Source: Planctomycetota bacterium (GTDB lineage: Bacteria; Planctomycetota; Planctomycetia; Pirellulales; UBA7805). Taken from it: a stretch of 8,435 nt of DNA. The stretch is from positions 1-8,435 of the forward strand of contig JABABY010000080.1 of the NCBI GenBank assembly GCA_014237955.1, given 5' to 3'. Shown piece by piece: positions 1-6,673 of this stretch (the stretch's first letter is position 1; every line of letters starts with the position of its first letter). Both the position numbers and the translations under genes were made by a program. The notes below the pieces were generated by a model. It was not told where the DNA came from and ran no database searches. It saw only the letters and a list, made by a program, of their open reading frames with translations.

Positions 1-1563
1 CAGATCTCCGCATTGGTGTTACGCAAGTTGAAAGAATCTGCCGAAGCGTATCTGGGACACAAAATCAATAAAGCTGTCGTCACAGTTCCTGCTTATTTTA
101 ACGATTCACAACGCCAAGCTACGCAGGACGCAGGTCAGATTGCTGGACTCGAAGTCGCAAGGATCATCAACGAGCCGACGGCCGCTGCATTGGCATACGG
201 TCTGGATAAGGACAAAAACGAAAAAATTGTCGTTTTTGATCTCGGGGGCGGAACATTTGACGTTTCCGTATTGGAGCTTGCCGATGGTGTCTTCCAGGTG
301 ATGAGTACCAATGGCGATACGCATTTGGGCGGTGACGATTTTGACGATGTGTTGATCAATCACGTTGCCGATGCCTTCAAGCAGGAGCAGGGAATTGATC
401 TCCGCAGTGACAGCATGGCCCTGCAGCGTCTGCAGGAGGCCTGTGAGAAAGCCAAGAAAGAATTGAGCACAGCACAGACGACCGATATTAATCTGCCGTT
501 TATTACCGCAGACGCCAATGGTCCAAAACATCTGCAACAGAGTATTTCCCGTGCTGAATTTGAGAAGTTGATCGACCCGCTTGTACAGCGCACCAAAGGT
601 CCTGTGGAGAATGCAATCAAAGACGCCAAACTTACTCCCGACCAAATCGACGAGGTTATCCTCGTGGGGGGCTCGACCCGCATTCCCAAAGTGCAAGAAT
701 TGGTCAAGAAAATTTTTGGTAAGGAGCCGCACAAGGGTGTAAATCCCGACGAAGTTGTCGCGATCGGTGCGGCGATCCAGGGGGGTGTGCTTGCCGGAGA
801 TGTTCAAGATGTTTTGTTACTGGACGTAACGCCGCTGTCGCTCGGTATTGAAACCCTCGGTGGTGTCTTTACCAAACTTGTGGAACGAAATACGACCATT
901 CCGACCGAACGCAAGCAGATCTTTAGTACGGCCGACGATAACCAGACAGCGGTCACGGTTCGCGTCTTTCAAGGAGAGCGCGAGATGGCCGAAGACAACC
1001 GCTTGCTCGGCCAGTTCAATTTAGAGGGAATTCCTCCGGCAGCTCGTGGGGTGCCTCAAATCGAGGTGAAATTTGATCTCGATTCGAATGGTATCCTCAA
1101 CGTCTCTGCAAAGGATGTGAATTCGGGCAAGGAACAGACCGTGCGTATCGAACAGTCGAGTGGCCTGAGTGACGAAAAAATTGAGGAAATGCGGAAGGAT
1201 GCCGAGTCGCACGCTGAGGACGATCGCCAAAAGCGAGAGGTCGTGGAGACGCGTAATAAAGCGGAGGCGATGTGCTTTGAACTAGAAAAGATGATCAAAG
1301 ACAATGACGACAAGCTTTCGGAGTCCGACAAAGATCCGCTCGAAGCGTCGATTAAGAAGACACGTGAGGCAGCCGCAGGCGATGATGTCGATGTCACCAA
1401 AGCGGCAATCACCGAGTTGGAACAGGCCTCCCACGCTCTCGGTAAGACACTCGAGGCAAGTGCTCAGGCGGGTGCCGATGCTCCGGAGGAGGCGACCGCA
1501 GATGCCGGGAATGGTTCTGGAGACGATGTGATTGACGCCGATTTTGAGGTCAAGGATTCTTAA
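1..1563 (+). CDS. dnaK: Molecular chaperone DnaK (Hsp70), 5' end outside the window
   Basis: Hsp70 is a cytosolic ATP-driven chaperone that binds exposed hydrophobic stretches of clients, with DnaJ and GrpE as partners. The reading frame is open from base 1, where the text QISALVLRKLK matches an internal part of Hsp70, so roughly 110-120 N-terminal residues lie upstream; the TTG at 13 is not the start. Seen in order: the VPAYFND segment of the nucleotide-binding domain near 88-108, the phosphate-2 motif VVFDLGGGTFD at 229-261, the adenosine motif VGGSTRIPKV at 664-693, the interdomain linker DVLLLD at 808-825, the beta substrate-binding domain to about 1170, and then the helical lid. The protein ends in a Gly/Asp/Ala-rich tail with the typical DVIDADFEV ending, which in this family contacts co-chaperones. 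clpB follows on the same strand after 238 bases. No CIRCE-type inverted repeat is visible, but the dnaK promoter is outside the window. Identity is certain; only the 5' end is missing. Confidence 0.98.
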   Translation, partial: QISALVLRKLKESAEAYLGHKINKAVVTVPAYFNDSQRQATQDAGQIAGLEVARIINEPTAAALAYGLDKDKNEKIVVFDLGGGTFDVSVLELADGVFQVMSTNGDTHLGGDDFDDVLINHVADAFKQEQGIDLRSDSMALQRLQEACEKAKKELSTAQTTDINLPFITADANGPKHLQQSISRAEFEKLIDPLVQRTKGPVENAIKDAKLTPDQIDEVILVGGSTRIPKVQELVKKIFGKEPHKGVNPDEVVAIGAAIQGGVLAGDVQDVLLLDVTPLSLGIETLGGVFTKLVERNTTIPTERKQIFSTADDNQTAVTVRVFQGEREMAEDNRLLGQFNLEGIPPAARGVPQIEVKFDLDSNGILNVSAKDVNSGKEQTVRIEQSSGLSDEKIEEMRKDAESHAEDDRQKREVVETRNKAEAMCFELEKMIKDNDDKLSESDKDPLEASIKKTREAAAGDDVDVTKAAITELEQASHALGKTLEASAQAGADAPEEATADAGNGSGDDVIDADFEVKDS

Positions 1564-1577
1564 GCTCTTAGACATTT

Positions 1578-1603
1578 GAGCTGGTAGTGAACGCTGCCAG
1601 TTC
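1578..1603 (+). terminator. Stem-loop just after dnaK
   Basis: A 10-bp stem (1578-1587 with 1594-1603, two G-U pairs) closes a 6-base loop 15 bases past the dnaK stop codon. No run of T follows, so it is not a classical intrinsic terminator. It could be a weak terminator, or a 3' structure that shields dnaK mRNA and lowers read-through into clpB. The stem is seen directly; the role is inferred. Confidence 0.4.
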
Positions 1604-1801
1604 GTGGTGCGGCCTGTTCGCTGGGAGGGACCTTGTCTTGGTCGGCGAGCTTGGATGGCTCCTGCTTCTTGGTTGGGGGTGGGGCGTGTGGCTCTCTAAC
1701 TCGCACAATCTTGGCGATCCCTTTTGCGCGGTGAGGTACATTGGTTTGATCGGTTAAAAAAATATCGCGGAAAACCATCTTGAGGTAAGTGGGGACCAGA
1801 C

Positions 1802-4498
1802 ATGTCGATTCCAATGGAAAAACTCACGATCAAGGCCCAGGAGGCAATCCAGGGCGCCCAGGCTCTTGCCAGCAGCGAGGGCAATCCGGAAGTGACGACG
1901 GTGCATTTGCTTGCGGCTCTGTTGTCCCAGGACGACGGGGTCGTCACTCCGATCGTTGAGCGGATTGGGGCCAACCGAGGACAACTGCAGCAGATTATCG
2001 CATCGGAGCTGGCGCAACTGCCGAAAGCGGCCGGCGGTAGCCAACCTGCGATTGCAAAAAGTCTTGTTCAGGTCATTGGGCAAGCGCAGTCAGAAGCTGC
2101 GACGATGAAGGACGAGTACCTTTCGACAGAACATCTCTTCCTTGCCTTGGCAAAGAGCGACGAAAAGGCCAAAAGTATTCTAGCTCTTTGTGCCATCGAC
2201 GAGCAGGATATCTTAAAAGCCTTGCAGACGGTACGCGGCAGCACGCGGGTGACCGACCAGAATCCCGAAGAAAAATTCCAGGCTCTGGATCGCTATGGCA
2301 TCGATCTGGTTGAGCGCGCTCGGCAGGACAAGCTTGATCCGGTGATTGGCCGGGATGAGGAGATCCGGCGGGTGATCCAGGTTCTCTCGCGCCGCACCAA
2401 AAACAATCCGGTCCTGATCGGTGAGCCGGGCGTTGGCAAGACGGCCATTGCCGAAGGGCTGGCAGTTCGGATTGTCCAGGCGGATGTGCCACAAAGTTTG
2501 AAGAATAAGCGGGTGATCGCACTCGATATGGGAGCTTTGATTGCAGGCACAAAATTTCGGGGCGAATTTGAAGAGCGTTTGAAGGCGGTACTTCGCGAAA
2601 TTGAAGATGCATCGGGCGGCATCATTCTTTTCATTGACGAATTGCATACCGTTGTTGGAGCAGGTGCCGCAGAAGGTGGTAATGATGCTGCAAATCTTCT
2701 CAAGCCTGCACTGGCACGTGGGGATCTGCGCTGCATCGGCGCGACGACACTCGACGAGTATCGAAAATACATTGAAAAAGACGCAGCCCTCGAAAGGCGA
2801 TTCCAGCCGGTTTTTGTCGGAGAGCCAACGGTTGAGGATACCATCGCTATTCTTCGTGGTCTTAAGCCTCGCTACGAAGCACATCACAAGGGGGTCAAGA
2901 TTAAAGACTCGGCGTTAGTCGCCGCAGCGGAGTTGTCGAATCGTTACATTACGGATCGTTTCCTTCCAGACAAGGCGATCGATCTTGTTGATGAGGCGGC
3001 CAGTCGGTTGGCAATGGAGTTGGAAAGCGTTCCGCACGAAATTGATGAGGTGCAGCGGCGGCTTACGCAACTCGAGCTTTCCCAGCGTCAACTTGCGGAA
3101 GAGACCGAAAGTCATGCTCAGGAAAAGCTCACGGAAATCGAAAAGGAAATGGAGGAGTTGCGACGGAAACGGGCCAGTTTGCGCGAGCAGTGGGAGGCAG
3201 AAAAATCGGGATTGGGCAATGTCCAGGAAGTGCGCGAGCAGTTGGTCAAACTGGAGCACGATTTTGAACGACGGGATGCTTCCATCAAAGAGACTGCGTC
3301 CTCCGGTAAAGCGATTTCCGAGGAGGAGTATCAGGAACTTTACGAATTGGATGTTAAGCGGAAACAATTAGGAGAGCGTCTCGAGGAACTCGAAGCGAAT
3401 CAGGTCGCCCCTGAGGATAAAGGAAGTGGCACAACATCATCCAATAAACGGCTTTTGCGTCAGGAGGTTACCGAGGATGAAATTGCCGGTGTGGTTGCTA
3501 GTTGGACCGGGATTCCGATCACTCGGATGATGGAAACCGAACGTGCAAAGTTGCTGATCATGGAGGAGCGACTCCACCAGCGCGTGGTGGGGCAGGATGA
3601 AGCTGTCGAGGCAGTTGCAAATGCCGTACGGCGGAGTCGGAGTGGACTACAAGACCCCAATCGACCTGTTGGCTCTTTTTTGTTCCTCGGGCCAACCGGA
3701 GTGGGCAAGACCGAACTCTGTAAGGCACTTGCTGAAGTTCTTTTTGATGATGACACAGCGATGGTGCGCCTCGATATGAGCGAATATATGGAACGGCACA
3801 CTGTGAGTCGACTCATCGGTGCACCTCCGGGCTACATCGGCTATGAAGAGGGGGGTGCGCTGACGGAGGCGGTTCGTCGGCGTCCCTACTGTGTTGTTCT
3901 TCTCGATGAAATTGAAAAAGCACACCGCGACGTGTTCAATATTTTGCTGCAGGTTCTTGATGATGGCCGGCTTACCGACAATCAGGGACGCACGGTTGAT
4001 TTCACAAACACGCTGATCATCATGACTTCGAACGTGGGGAGCCAGATGATTCAGGAACTCACCGAACAGGGTGGCAGCGACGACGAAATGCGGGAAGCGG
4101 TTAATGAGTCTCTGCGGGCGCGGTTCCTGCCCGAATTTCTCAATCGGATTGATGAGACAATCATTTTTCATCCGCTCAGACGCGAAGATATCCAGGAAAT
4201 TGTTGATCTGCAAATCAAATTGCTCCAGAAGCGTCTCGCCTCGCAGCATCTACATTTGCATCTGACAGAATCTGCGATACAACGCCTTGCCGATGAGGGC
4301 TACGACCCCGTCTTTGGTGCCAGACCGCTGCGACGCGTTTTACAACAGCAGATTGAAAACCCGCTAGCTACCGAAATTCTCAAAGGCACTTTTACAGATG
4401 CTACGGAGATTACCGTGGACTGTACAAACGGCGGTTTCAGTTTCCAGCAGGATGGGAGTCCATCTTCAGATACCGGCAGTCGGATCTCCAGCAGTTGA
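1802..4498 (+). CDS. clpB: ATP-dependent disaggregase ClpB (Hsp100)
   Basis: ClpB forms a hexameric ring in the cytosol that threads aggregated proteins through its pore using ATP, working with DnaK. The 898-residue product has the full architecture: the double Clp N-domain (about 5-150); AAA-1 with Walker A GEPGVGKT at 207-214, Walker B ending in D279-E280 and the arginine pair R332-R333; a coiled-coil middle domain from about 408 that docks DnaK; and AAA-2 with Walker A GPTGVGKT at 630-637, Walker B D702-E703 and sensor-2 GARPLRR at 839-845. All catalytic residues are present. The middle-domain/linker segment is some 20 residues longer than in E. coli ClpB and includes a Gly/Ser/Thr stretch near 540-547; the C terminus ends in a Ser-rich tail. 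The ATG at 1802 is preceded by GGGGA at 1791-1795. An ATG four codons later (1814) is an alternative. Placement after dnaK suggests joint stress control. Confidence 0.98.
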   Translation: MSIPMEKLTIKAQEAIQGAQALASSEGNPEVTTVHLLAALLSQDDGVVTPIVERIGANRGQLQQIIASELAQLPKAAGGSQPAIAKSLVQVIGQAQSEAATMKDEYLSTEHLFLALAKSDEKAKSILALCAIDEQDILKALQTVRGSTRVTDQNPEEKFQALDRYGIDLVERARQDKLDPVIGRDEEIRRVIQVLSRRTKNNPVLIGEPGVGKTAIAEGLAVRIVQADVPQSLKNKRVIALDMGALIAGTKFRGEFEERLKAVLREIEDASGGIILFIDELHTVVGAGAAEGGNDAANLLKPALARGDLRCIGATTLDEYRKYIEKDAALERRFQPVFVGEPTVEDTIAILRGLKPRYEAHHKGVKIKDSALVAAAELSNRYITDRFLPDKAIDLVDEAASRLAMELESVPHEIDEVQRRLTQLELSQRQLAEETESHAQEKLTEIEKEMEELRRKRASLREQWEAEKSGLGNVQEVREQLVKLEHDFERRDASIKETASSGKAISEEEYQELYELDVKRKQLGERLEELEANQVAPEDKGSGTTSSNKRLLRQEVTEDEIAGVVASWTGIPITRMMETERAKLLIMEERLHQRVVGQDEAVEAVANAVRRSRSGLQDPNRPVGSFLFLGPTGVGKTELCKALAEVLFDDDTAMVRLDMSEYMERHTVSRLIGAPPGYIGYEEGGALTEAVRRRPYCVVLLDEIEKAHRDVFNILLQVLDDGRLTDNQGRTVDFTNTLIIMTSNVGSQMIQELTEQGGSDDEMREAVNESLRARFLPEFLNRIDETIIFHPLRREDIQEIVDLQIKLLQKRLASQHLHLHLTESAIQRLADEGYDPVFGARPLRRVLQQQIENPLATEILKGTFTDATEITVDCTNGGFSFQQDGSPSSDTGSRISSS

Positions 4499-4499
4499 T

Positions 4500-4523
4500 C
4501 GAGGCGGGACAGTATGCCCCTCG
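4500..4523 (+). terminator. Stem-loop immediately after clpB
   Basis: CGAGG at 4500-4504 pairs with CCTCG at 4519-4523, extended inward by GG/CC across a one-base bulge (C4505), leaving a 9-base loop. It begins one base past the clpB stop. There is no T-run directly after it, so it may protect the mRNA end rather than terminate on its own. The structure is read by eye, without an energy calculation. Confidence 0.35.
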
Positions 4524-4528
4524 CCCTG

Positions 4529-4573
4529 CTTTACTGGACAGCACTTTACTGGACAGCACTTTACTGGACAGCA
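4529..4573 (+). repeat. Three perfect tandem copies of a 15-base unit
   Basis: The unit CTTTACTGGACAGCA occurs three times head to tail without a mismatch (4529-4543, 4544-4558, 4559-4573), in the 108-base gap between the end of clpB and the end of the convergent small gene. Perfect identity points to recent slippage or unequal exchange. Although 15 is a multiple of three, nothing suggests that the region is translated. Confidence 0.95.
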
Positions 4574-4584
4574 CAGTCCGGTTT
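4563..4584 (+). terminator. Hairpin using the last 15-base repeat, followed by a short T-run
   Basis: ACTGGAC (4563-4569, inside the third repeat copy) pairs with GTCCGGT (4576-4582) as a 7-bp stem with one G-U pair and a 6-base loop. The T at 4582 is followed by two more. This is the best candidate for a clpB transcription end in the gap, though the T-run is short. The upstream repeat copies carry the same left arm and could pair with the same right arm. Confidence 0.4.
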
Positions 4585-4606
4585 GTCGCAGGCAGTTGGG
4601 CCGTTT

Positions 4607-4792
4607 TTAGCGGCTCTCAAGTTCCAGGCGGGCAATGATATGCTCAGCACCCGGAGTCAGGCTGCGAATTTTTGCCGCAATAAACTGTTTTTCTGAGACA
4701 GTCGCTTTTTGGCTCCGTGCGGAAAGTTTGGCCATCTTCTTCTTGCGATGTCGCCGACGTTTGATCTCTTTGCAACGTTCACTACAGCCCAC
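4607..4792 (-). CDS. Small basic protein of a short planctomycete family (DUF6800-like)
   Basis: A 61-residue protein of unknown function. Its first third is strongly basic (KRRRHRKKK within residues 11-19), followed by an Ala/Lys/Ser helix-like part and the segment LTPGAEHIIARL near the C terminus. There is no signal peptide or membrane segment. From memory it resembles short planctomycete proteins with the MGxSERxxEIxRRR start and LTPGAE end, which I believe are grouped as DUF6800; I could not verify this. The basic composition would suit RNA or ribosome binding, which is only inference. The start is a GTG at 4790-4792, fixed by a perfect AGGAGG seven bases upstream. It is convergent with clpB and divergent from the flavin-reductase gene. 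A small ribosomal protein such as S21 was considered, but the motifs do not fit well. Confidence 0.85.
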   Translation of the reverse strand: MGCSERCKEIKRRRHRKKKMAKLSARSQKATVSEKQFIAAKIRSLTPGAEHIIARLELESR

Positions 4793-4799
4793 CGGAGAA

Positions 4800-4805
4800 C
4801 CTCCT
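4800..4805 (-). promoter_or_regulatory. Ribosome binding site AGGAGG that decides a GTG start
   Basis: On the minus strand AGGAGG lies exactly seven bases before the GTG at 4792-4790. It is the strongest ribosome binding site in the window among real genes and supports both the reality and the start of the 61-residue gene. Confidence 0.85.
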
Positions 4806-4841
4806 GGTTTTTATGATAGAAGTATCGAAATGCCAGTGATT

Positions 4842-4870
4842 TGTGTAGCATGGCTCTAGCAGGTCGTCAA
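4842..4870 (-). promoter_or_regulatory. Candidate sigma-70-type promoter for the small basic protein gene
   Basis: On the minus strand TTGACG (4870-4865) is separated by 17 bases from TACACA (4847-4842). The -35 box matches the consensus at 5 of 6 positions, but the -10 box at only 3 of 6. It would give a leader of roughly 40 bases before the GTG start. The match is by eye and planctomycete promoters are poorly defined, so this is tentative. Confidence 0.35.
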
Positions 4871-4903
4871 GATGCGCAGCTTCTCGAAAAGGTTGTTTTG
4901 CAG

Positions 4904-4933
4904 GTTTCGTCCCGTGAAACAGTGCGGGAGAAA
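4904..4933. promoter_or_regulatory. Overlapping dyads upstream of the flavin-reductase gene
   Basis: GTTTC (4904-4908) and GAAAC (4916-4920) form a perfect 5-base inverted repeat with a 7-base centre. Overlapping it, TTTC-G-TCCCG (4905-4914) pairs with CGGGA-GAAA (4925-4933) as nine base pairs with a single bulge. The two pairings exclude each other. It could be a repressor operator or an RNA structure in the leader of the flavin-reductase gene, 55 bases before its start. The dyads are seen; the role is not known. Confidence 0.4.
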
Positions 4934-4987
4934 GGGTCTGTTGGCTCTCTAGAACGATACTCACACGCTAAAGAATGAAGGAATTCG

Positions 4988-5476
4988 ATGGATGCAGTTT
5001 CAAAAGATGCCCCGCTTTATTCAATCCTGGGTAAAGTGGCGAGTGGAATTTATATCCTTACGGCCCGTCACGGTGATGAGGAAACCGGGATGCTCGCCAG
5101 TTGGGTCATGCAGGCCGATTTTAACCCACCGGTGCTTACCGTTGCCGTTCAACGCAAGCGGTATTTAGCGGACTGGCTGAGTGAGGGGACCGTCTTTGCC
5201 TTAAATGTTGTCGATGAACATGGGAAGTCGCTTTTGGGCCATTTCGGTCGCGGCTTTGAACCGGGGCAGGATGCTTTTGAAGGGTTGTCATTGACGCGCG
5301 GGACCGACGAGACTCCGCTGTTGAGTGAGGGAGTTGTTGGCTATTTGATTTGTCGTCCGATGGGGCACCTCGATACAAGCGAACACCGCGTCTTTACAGC
5401 CGAAGTCATCGATGGCGCGTTGTACGGCCATGGAGAGCCGATGGTCCATATCCGCAAAAGCGGCGCCACGTACTAA
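4988..5476 (+). CDS. Flavin reductase-like FMN-binding split-barrel protein
   Basis: This 162-residue cytosolic protein is a single flavin-reductase-like domain, a fold that binds FMN and in many members passes electrons from NAD(P)H. Visible are an opening VASGIYILTA at 17-26, the conserved block GMLASWVMQADFNPP at 34-48, FALNVV at 70-75, the segment GHLDTSEHRVFTAEV at 126-140, and a C-terminal HIRKSGATY at 154-162. These blocks, and especially the RKSG-Y ending, resemble the C-terminal flavin-reductase domain of cyanobacterial flavodiiron proteins more than stand-alone HpaC-type reductases. Here it is a separate protein, with no flavodiiron core or oxygenase partner in the window, so its substrate and partner are unknown. 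ATG 4988 is supported by AAGGA at 4978-4982, five bases upstream. It converges with the kinase gene across only 26 bases, where no clear terminator is seen. Confidence 0.9.
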   Translation: MDAVSKDAPLYSILGKVASGIYILTARHGDEETGMLASWVMQADFNPPVLTVAVQRKRYLADWLSEGTVFALNVVDEHGKSLLGHFGRGFEPGQDAFEGLSLTRGTDETPLLSEGVVGYLICRPMGHLDTSEHRVFTAEVIDGALYGHGEPMVHIRKSGATY

Positions 5477-5502
5477 CCTGCTTTCTGTGTCACAACCGGT
5501 TT

Positions 5503-6432
5503 TCAGGCGCAACGAGCCAATCCATCGATTTCGAGTTTGACAAGTTGATCGATGAGGGCAGGTGTAGAGGATTCCCGGCGGACAGGTTGTTTGGCAAGCA
5601 TCCGAACGACCAGAGAGGAAACGTCTTCGCACGCTTCGGGTAGTAACTCGCGCAATGGTGTCGGGCGTTGCTCTCGATGCGCCCGTGCCAGATCCGCCAA
5701 GGTACCTTCCTGAAAGGGCGGCTTGCCGGAAAGCATCTCATAGAGCGTTGCACCGAGGCTATAAATGTCGCAAGCAGCACCGGTCCTGTGGGCAGAGGTG
5801 ATTGTTTCTGGTGCGATATAATTAAACGTGCCCTGAATGCGCCGATTGCAAGCCGATCCCGATTCCTTGAATTGGCGTGCAAAGCCGAGGTCCATGAGCG
5901 TTACGTGACCGTCCGGTGCAAGAAAGATATTTTCCGGTTTAATGTCAGCGTGCATCCAATTGTGGCTATGGAGGGCCGCCAAACCCTGGGCAACTTGTCG
6001 TGTGACCCAGAGTGAATTTGTCACATCAAGTTTGCCTACACTGTTGAGAAGCGTGCGGAGTGTTGTCCCTATGAGATAGGGTGTGACAAGAAAATAGGGA
6101 GGATCTCTTAGTTGTGAATCAAGAACCGGAATGAGATGGGGATGCGAAACTTCTTGACTGACGAATGCTTCCCGTTGGAGAAGAGATCTTGCCAAATCGG
6201 CATGTGAGGTGTTTTCGTCCAATGTTTTAACCACGTAGTGACAGGTAGGAGTCGCGCCGAATGGGTGGGCCGTATACGTAGCGGTCAGGTCACCTGTCGA
6301 GAGTATCTCAGCGAGTTGCCAGTTTCCAAAACGGTGAGCAACTCTTTGGTGCCGCGATGTGGCCTCCTGTTCGGGAAGCTCCCCAGCTACTACTGGATCG
6401 GTTGTCGTTGTGGGGTACGTATGTGGCTTCAT
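5503..6432 (-). CDS. Ser/Thr protein kinase, domain only, with atypical active-site motifs
   Basis: A 309-residue Hanks-type protein kinase of the bacterial PknB class, expected to phosphorylate Ser/Thr on proteins. Motifs present: VVK with catalytic-type Lys69, the alpha-C Glu88 in QREAF, the catalytic loop HADIKPEN at 161-168 (Asp163, Asn168), the magnesium motif as DLG at 181-183, APE at 207-209, and DIYSLG at 222-227. Two are unusual: the glycine-rich loop at 42-52 reads ILSTGDLTATY and has lost the GxGxxG pattern, and the HRD Arg is Ala, making it a non-RD kinase whose activation loop need not be phosphorylated. It lacks the C-terminal sensory domain and membrane helix common in planctomycete kinases; about 35 polar residues precede the kinase fold. 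No clear ribosome binding site precedes the ATG at 6432, so the exact start is uncertain. It is divergent from the sugar-transport operon; its targets are unknown. Confidence 0.93.
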   Translation of the reverse strand: MKPHTYPTTTTDPVVAGELPEQEATSRHQRVAHRFGNWQLAEILSTGDLTATYTAHPFGATPTCHYVVKTLDENTSHADLARSLLQREAFVSQEVSHPHLIPVLDSQLRDPPYFLVTPYLIGTTLRTLLNSVGKLDVTNSLWVTRQVAQGLAALHSHNWMHADIKPENIFLAPDGHVTLMDLGFARQFKESGSACNRRIQGTFNYIAPETITSAHRTGAACDIYSLGATLYEMLSGKPPFQEGTLADLARAHREQRPTPLRELLPEACEDVSSLVVRMLAKQPVRRESSTPALIDQLVKLEIDGLARCA

Positions 6433-6551
6433 GATGGTGCGAAACCAATGGACAAACCGGATGAAAGATTACTTCGCTCCAGATAGTGAAGATCGACCGG
6501 ATAGGAGGTACAAGTTGAGTCGAGCTAGGTCGAAAAATGGGTCGCCGATCC

Positions 6552-6573
6552 GGTTTGCTGGGGCATGCGAACC
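6552..6573. promoter_or_regulatory. Operator-like dyad upstream of the sugar-transport operon
   Basis: GGTTTGC (6552-6558) and GCGAACC (6567-6573) form a 7-base inverted repeat with one mismatch (a G-U pair if RNA) and an 8-base centre. It ends one base before the candidate -35 box at 6575. That position suits a regulator of the divergent kinase/transport region, but no regulator gene is in the window. Confidence 0.35.
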
Positions 6574-6574
6574 C

Positions 6575-6603
6575 TTGTTTCCCGCCTAAAATCGACTTAA
6601 AAT
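6575..6603 (+). promoter_or_regulatory. Candidate promoter of the sugar-transport operon
   Basis: TTGTTT (6575-6580) is followed after 17 bases by TAAAAT (6598-6603). The -10 box matches the sigma-70 consensus at 5 of 6 positions and the -35 box at 3 of 6. Transcription would begin near 6610, giving a leader of about 60 bases before the ATG at 6674. Confidence 0.4.
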
Positions 6604-6673
6604 CATTGCTTGCGCGTAATTCTACTGTAGTCATCTAGCAAAAATATATTTGGATTTGAAAGGGAACATTGTA

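Noticed and set aside
106..807. Long minus-strand open frame opposite dnaK
   Set aside because: It lies wholly antisense to an unmistakable Hsp70 domain and its translation shows no family features; it is a codon-bias shadow.
1564..1801. CIRCE or sigma-32-type heat-shock promoter before clpB
   Set aside because: I looked for the TTAGCACTC/GAGTGCTAA dyad and a sigma-32-like pair and found neither; the AT-rich patch near 1751-1765 gives no convincing -35/-10 pair.
1560..1814. Minus-strand frame filling the dnaK-clpB gap
   Set aside because: It spans the gap from the dnaK stop to the clpB start, lacks a good ribosome binding site and has no recognisable motif. The gap more likely holds the dnaK 3' structure and a clpB leader.
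2213..2887. Long minus-strand open frames opposite clpB, including those near 2915-3367 and 3647-4249
   Set aside because: They are antisense to AAA-1, the middle domain and AAA-2 of an intact clpB, with no recognisable protein content.
4529..4573. Tandem 15-base repeats as a CRISPR array or an attachment site
   Set aside because: The copies are directly adjacent without spacers, are too short for CRISPR repeats, and there is no cas gene, integrase or tRNA nearby.
5477..5502. Bidirectional terminator between the convergent flavin-reductase and kinase genes
   Set aside because: Only the 8-base palindrome AACCGGTT and a weak CCTG/CAGG pair are present; neither gives a stable hairpin with a T-run.
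6308..6634. 108-codon minus-strand frame overlapping the kinase start
   Set aside because: It overlaps the kinase coding region in another frame and runs through the divergent regulatory region; its composition is not protein-like.
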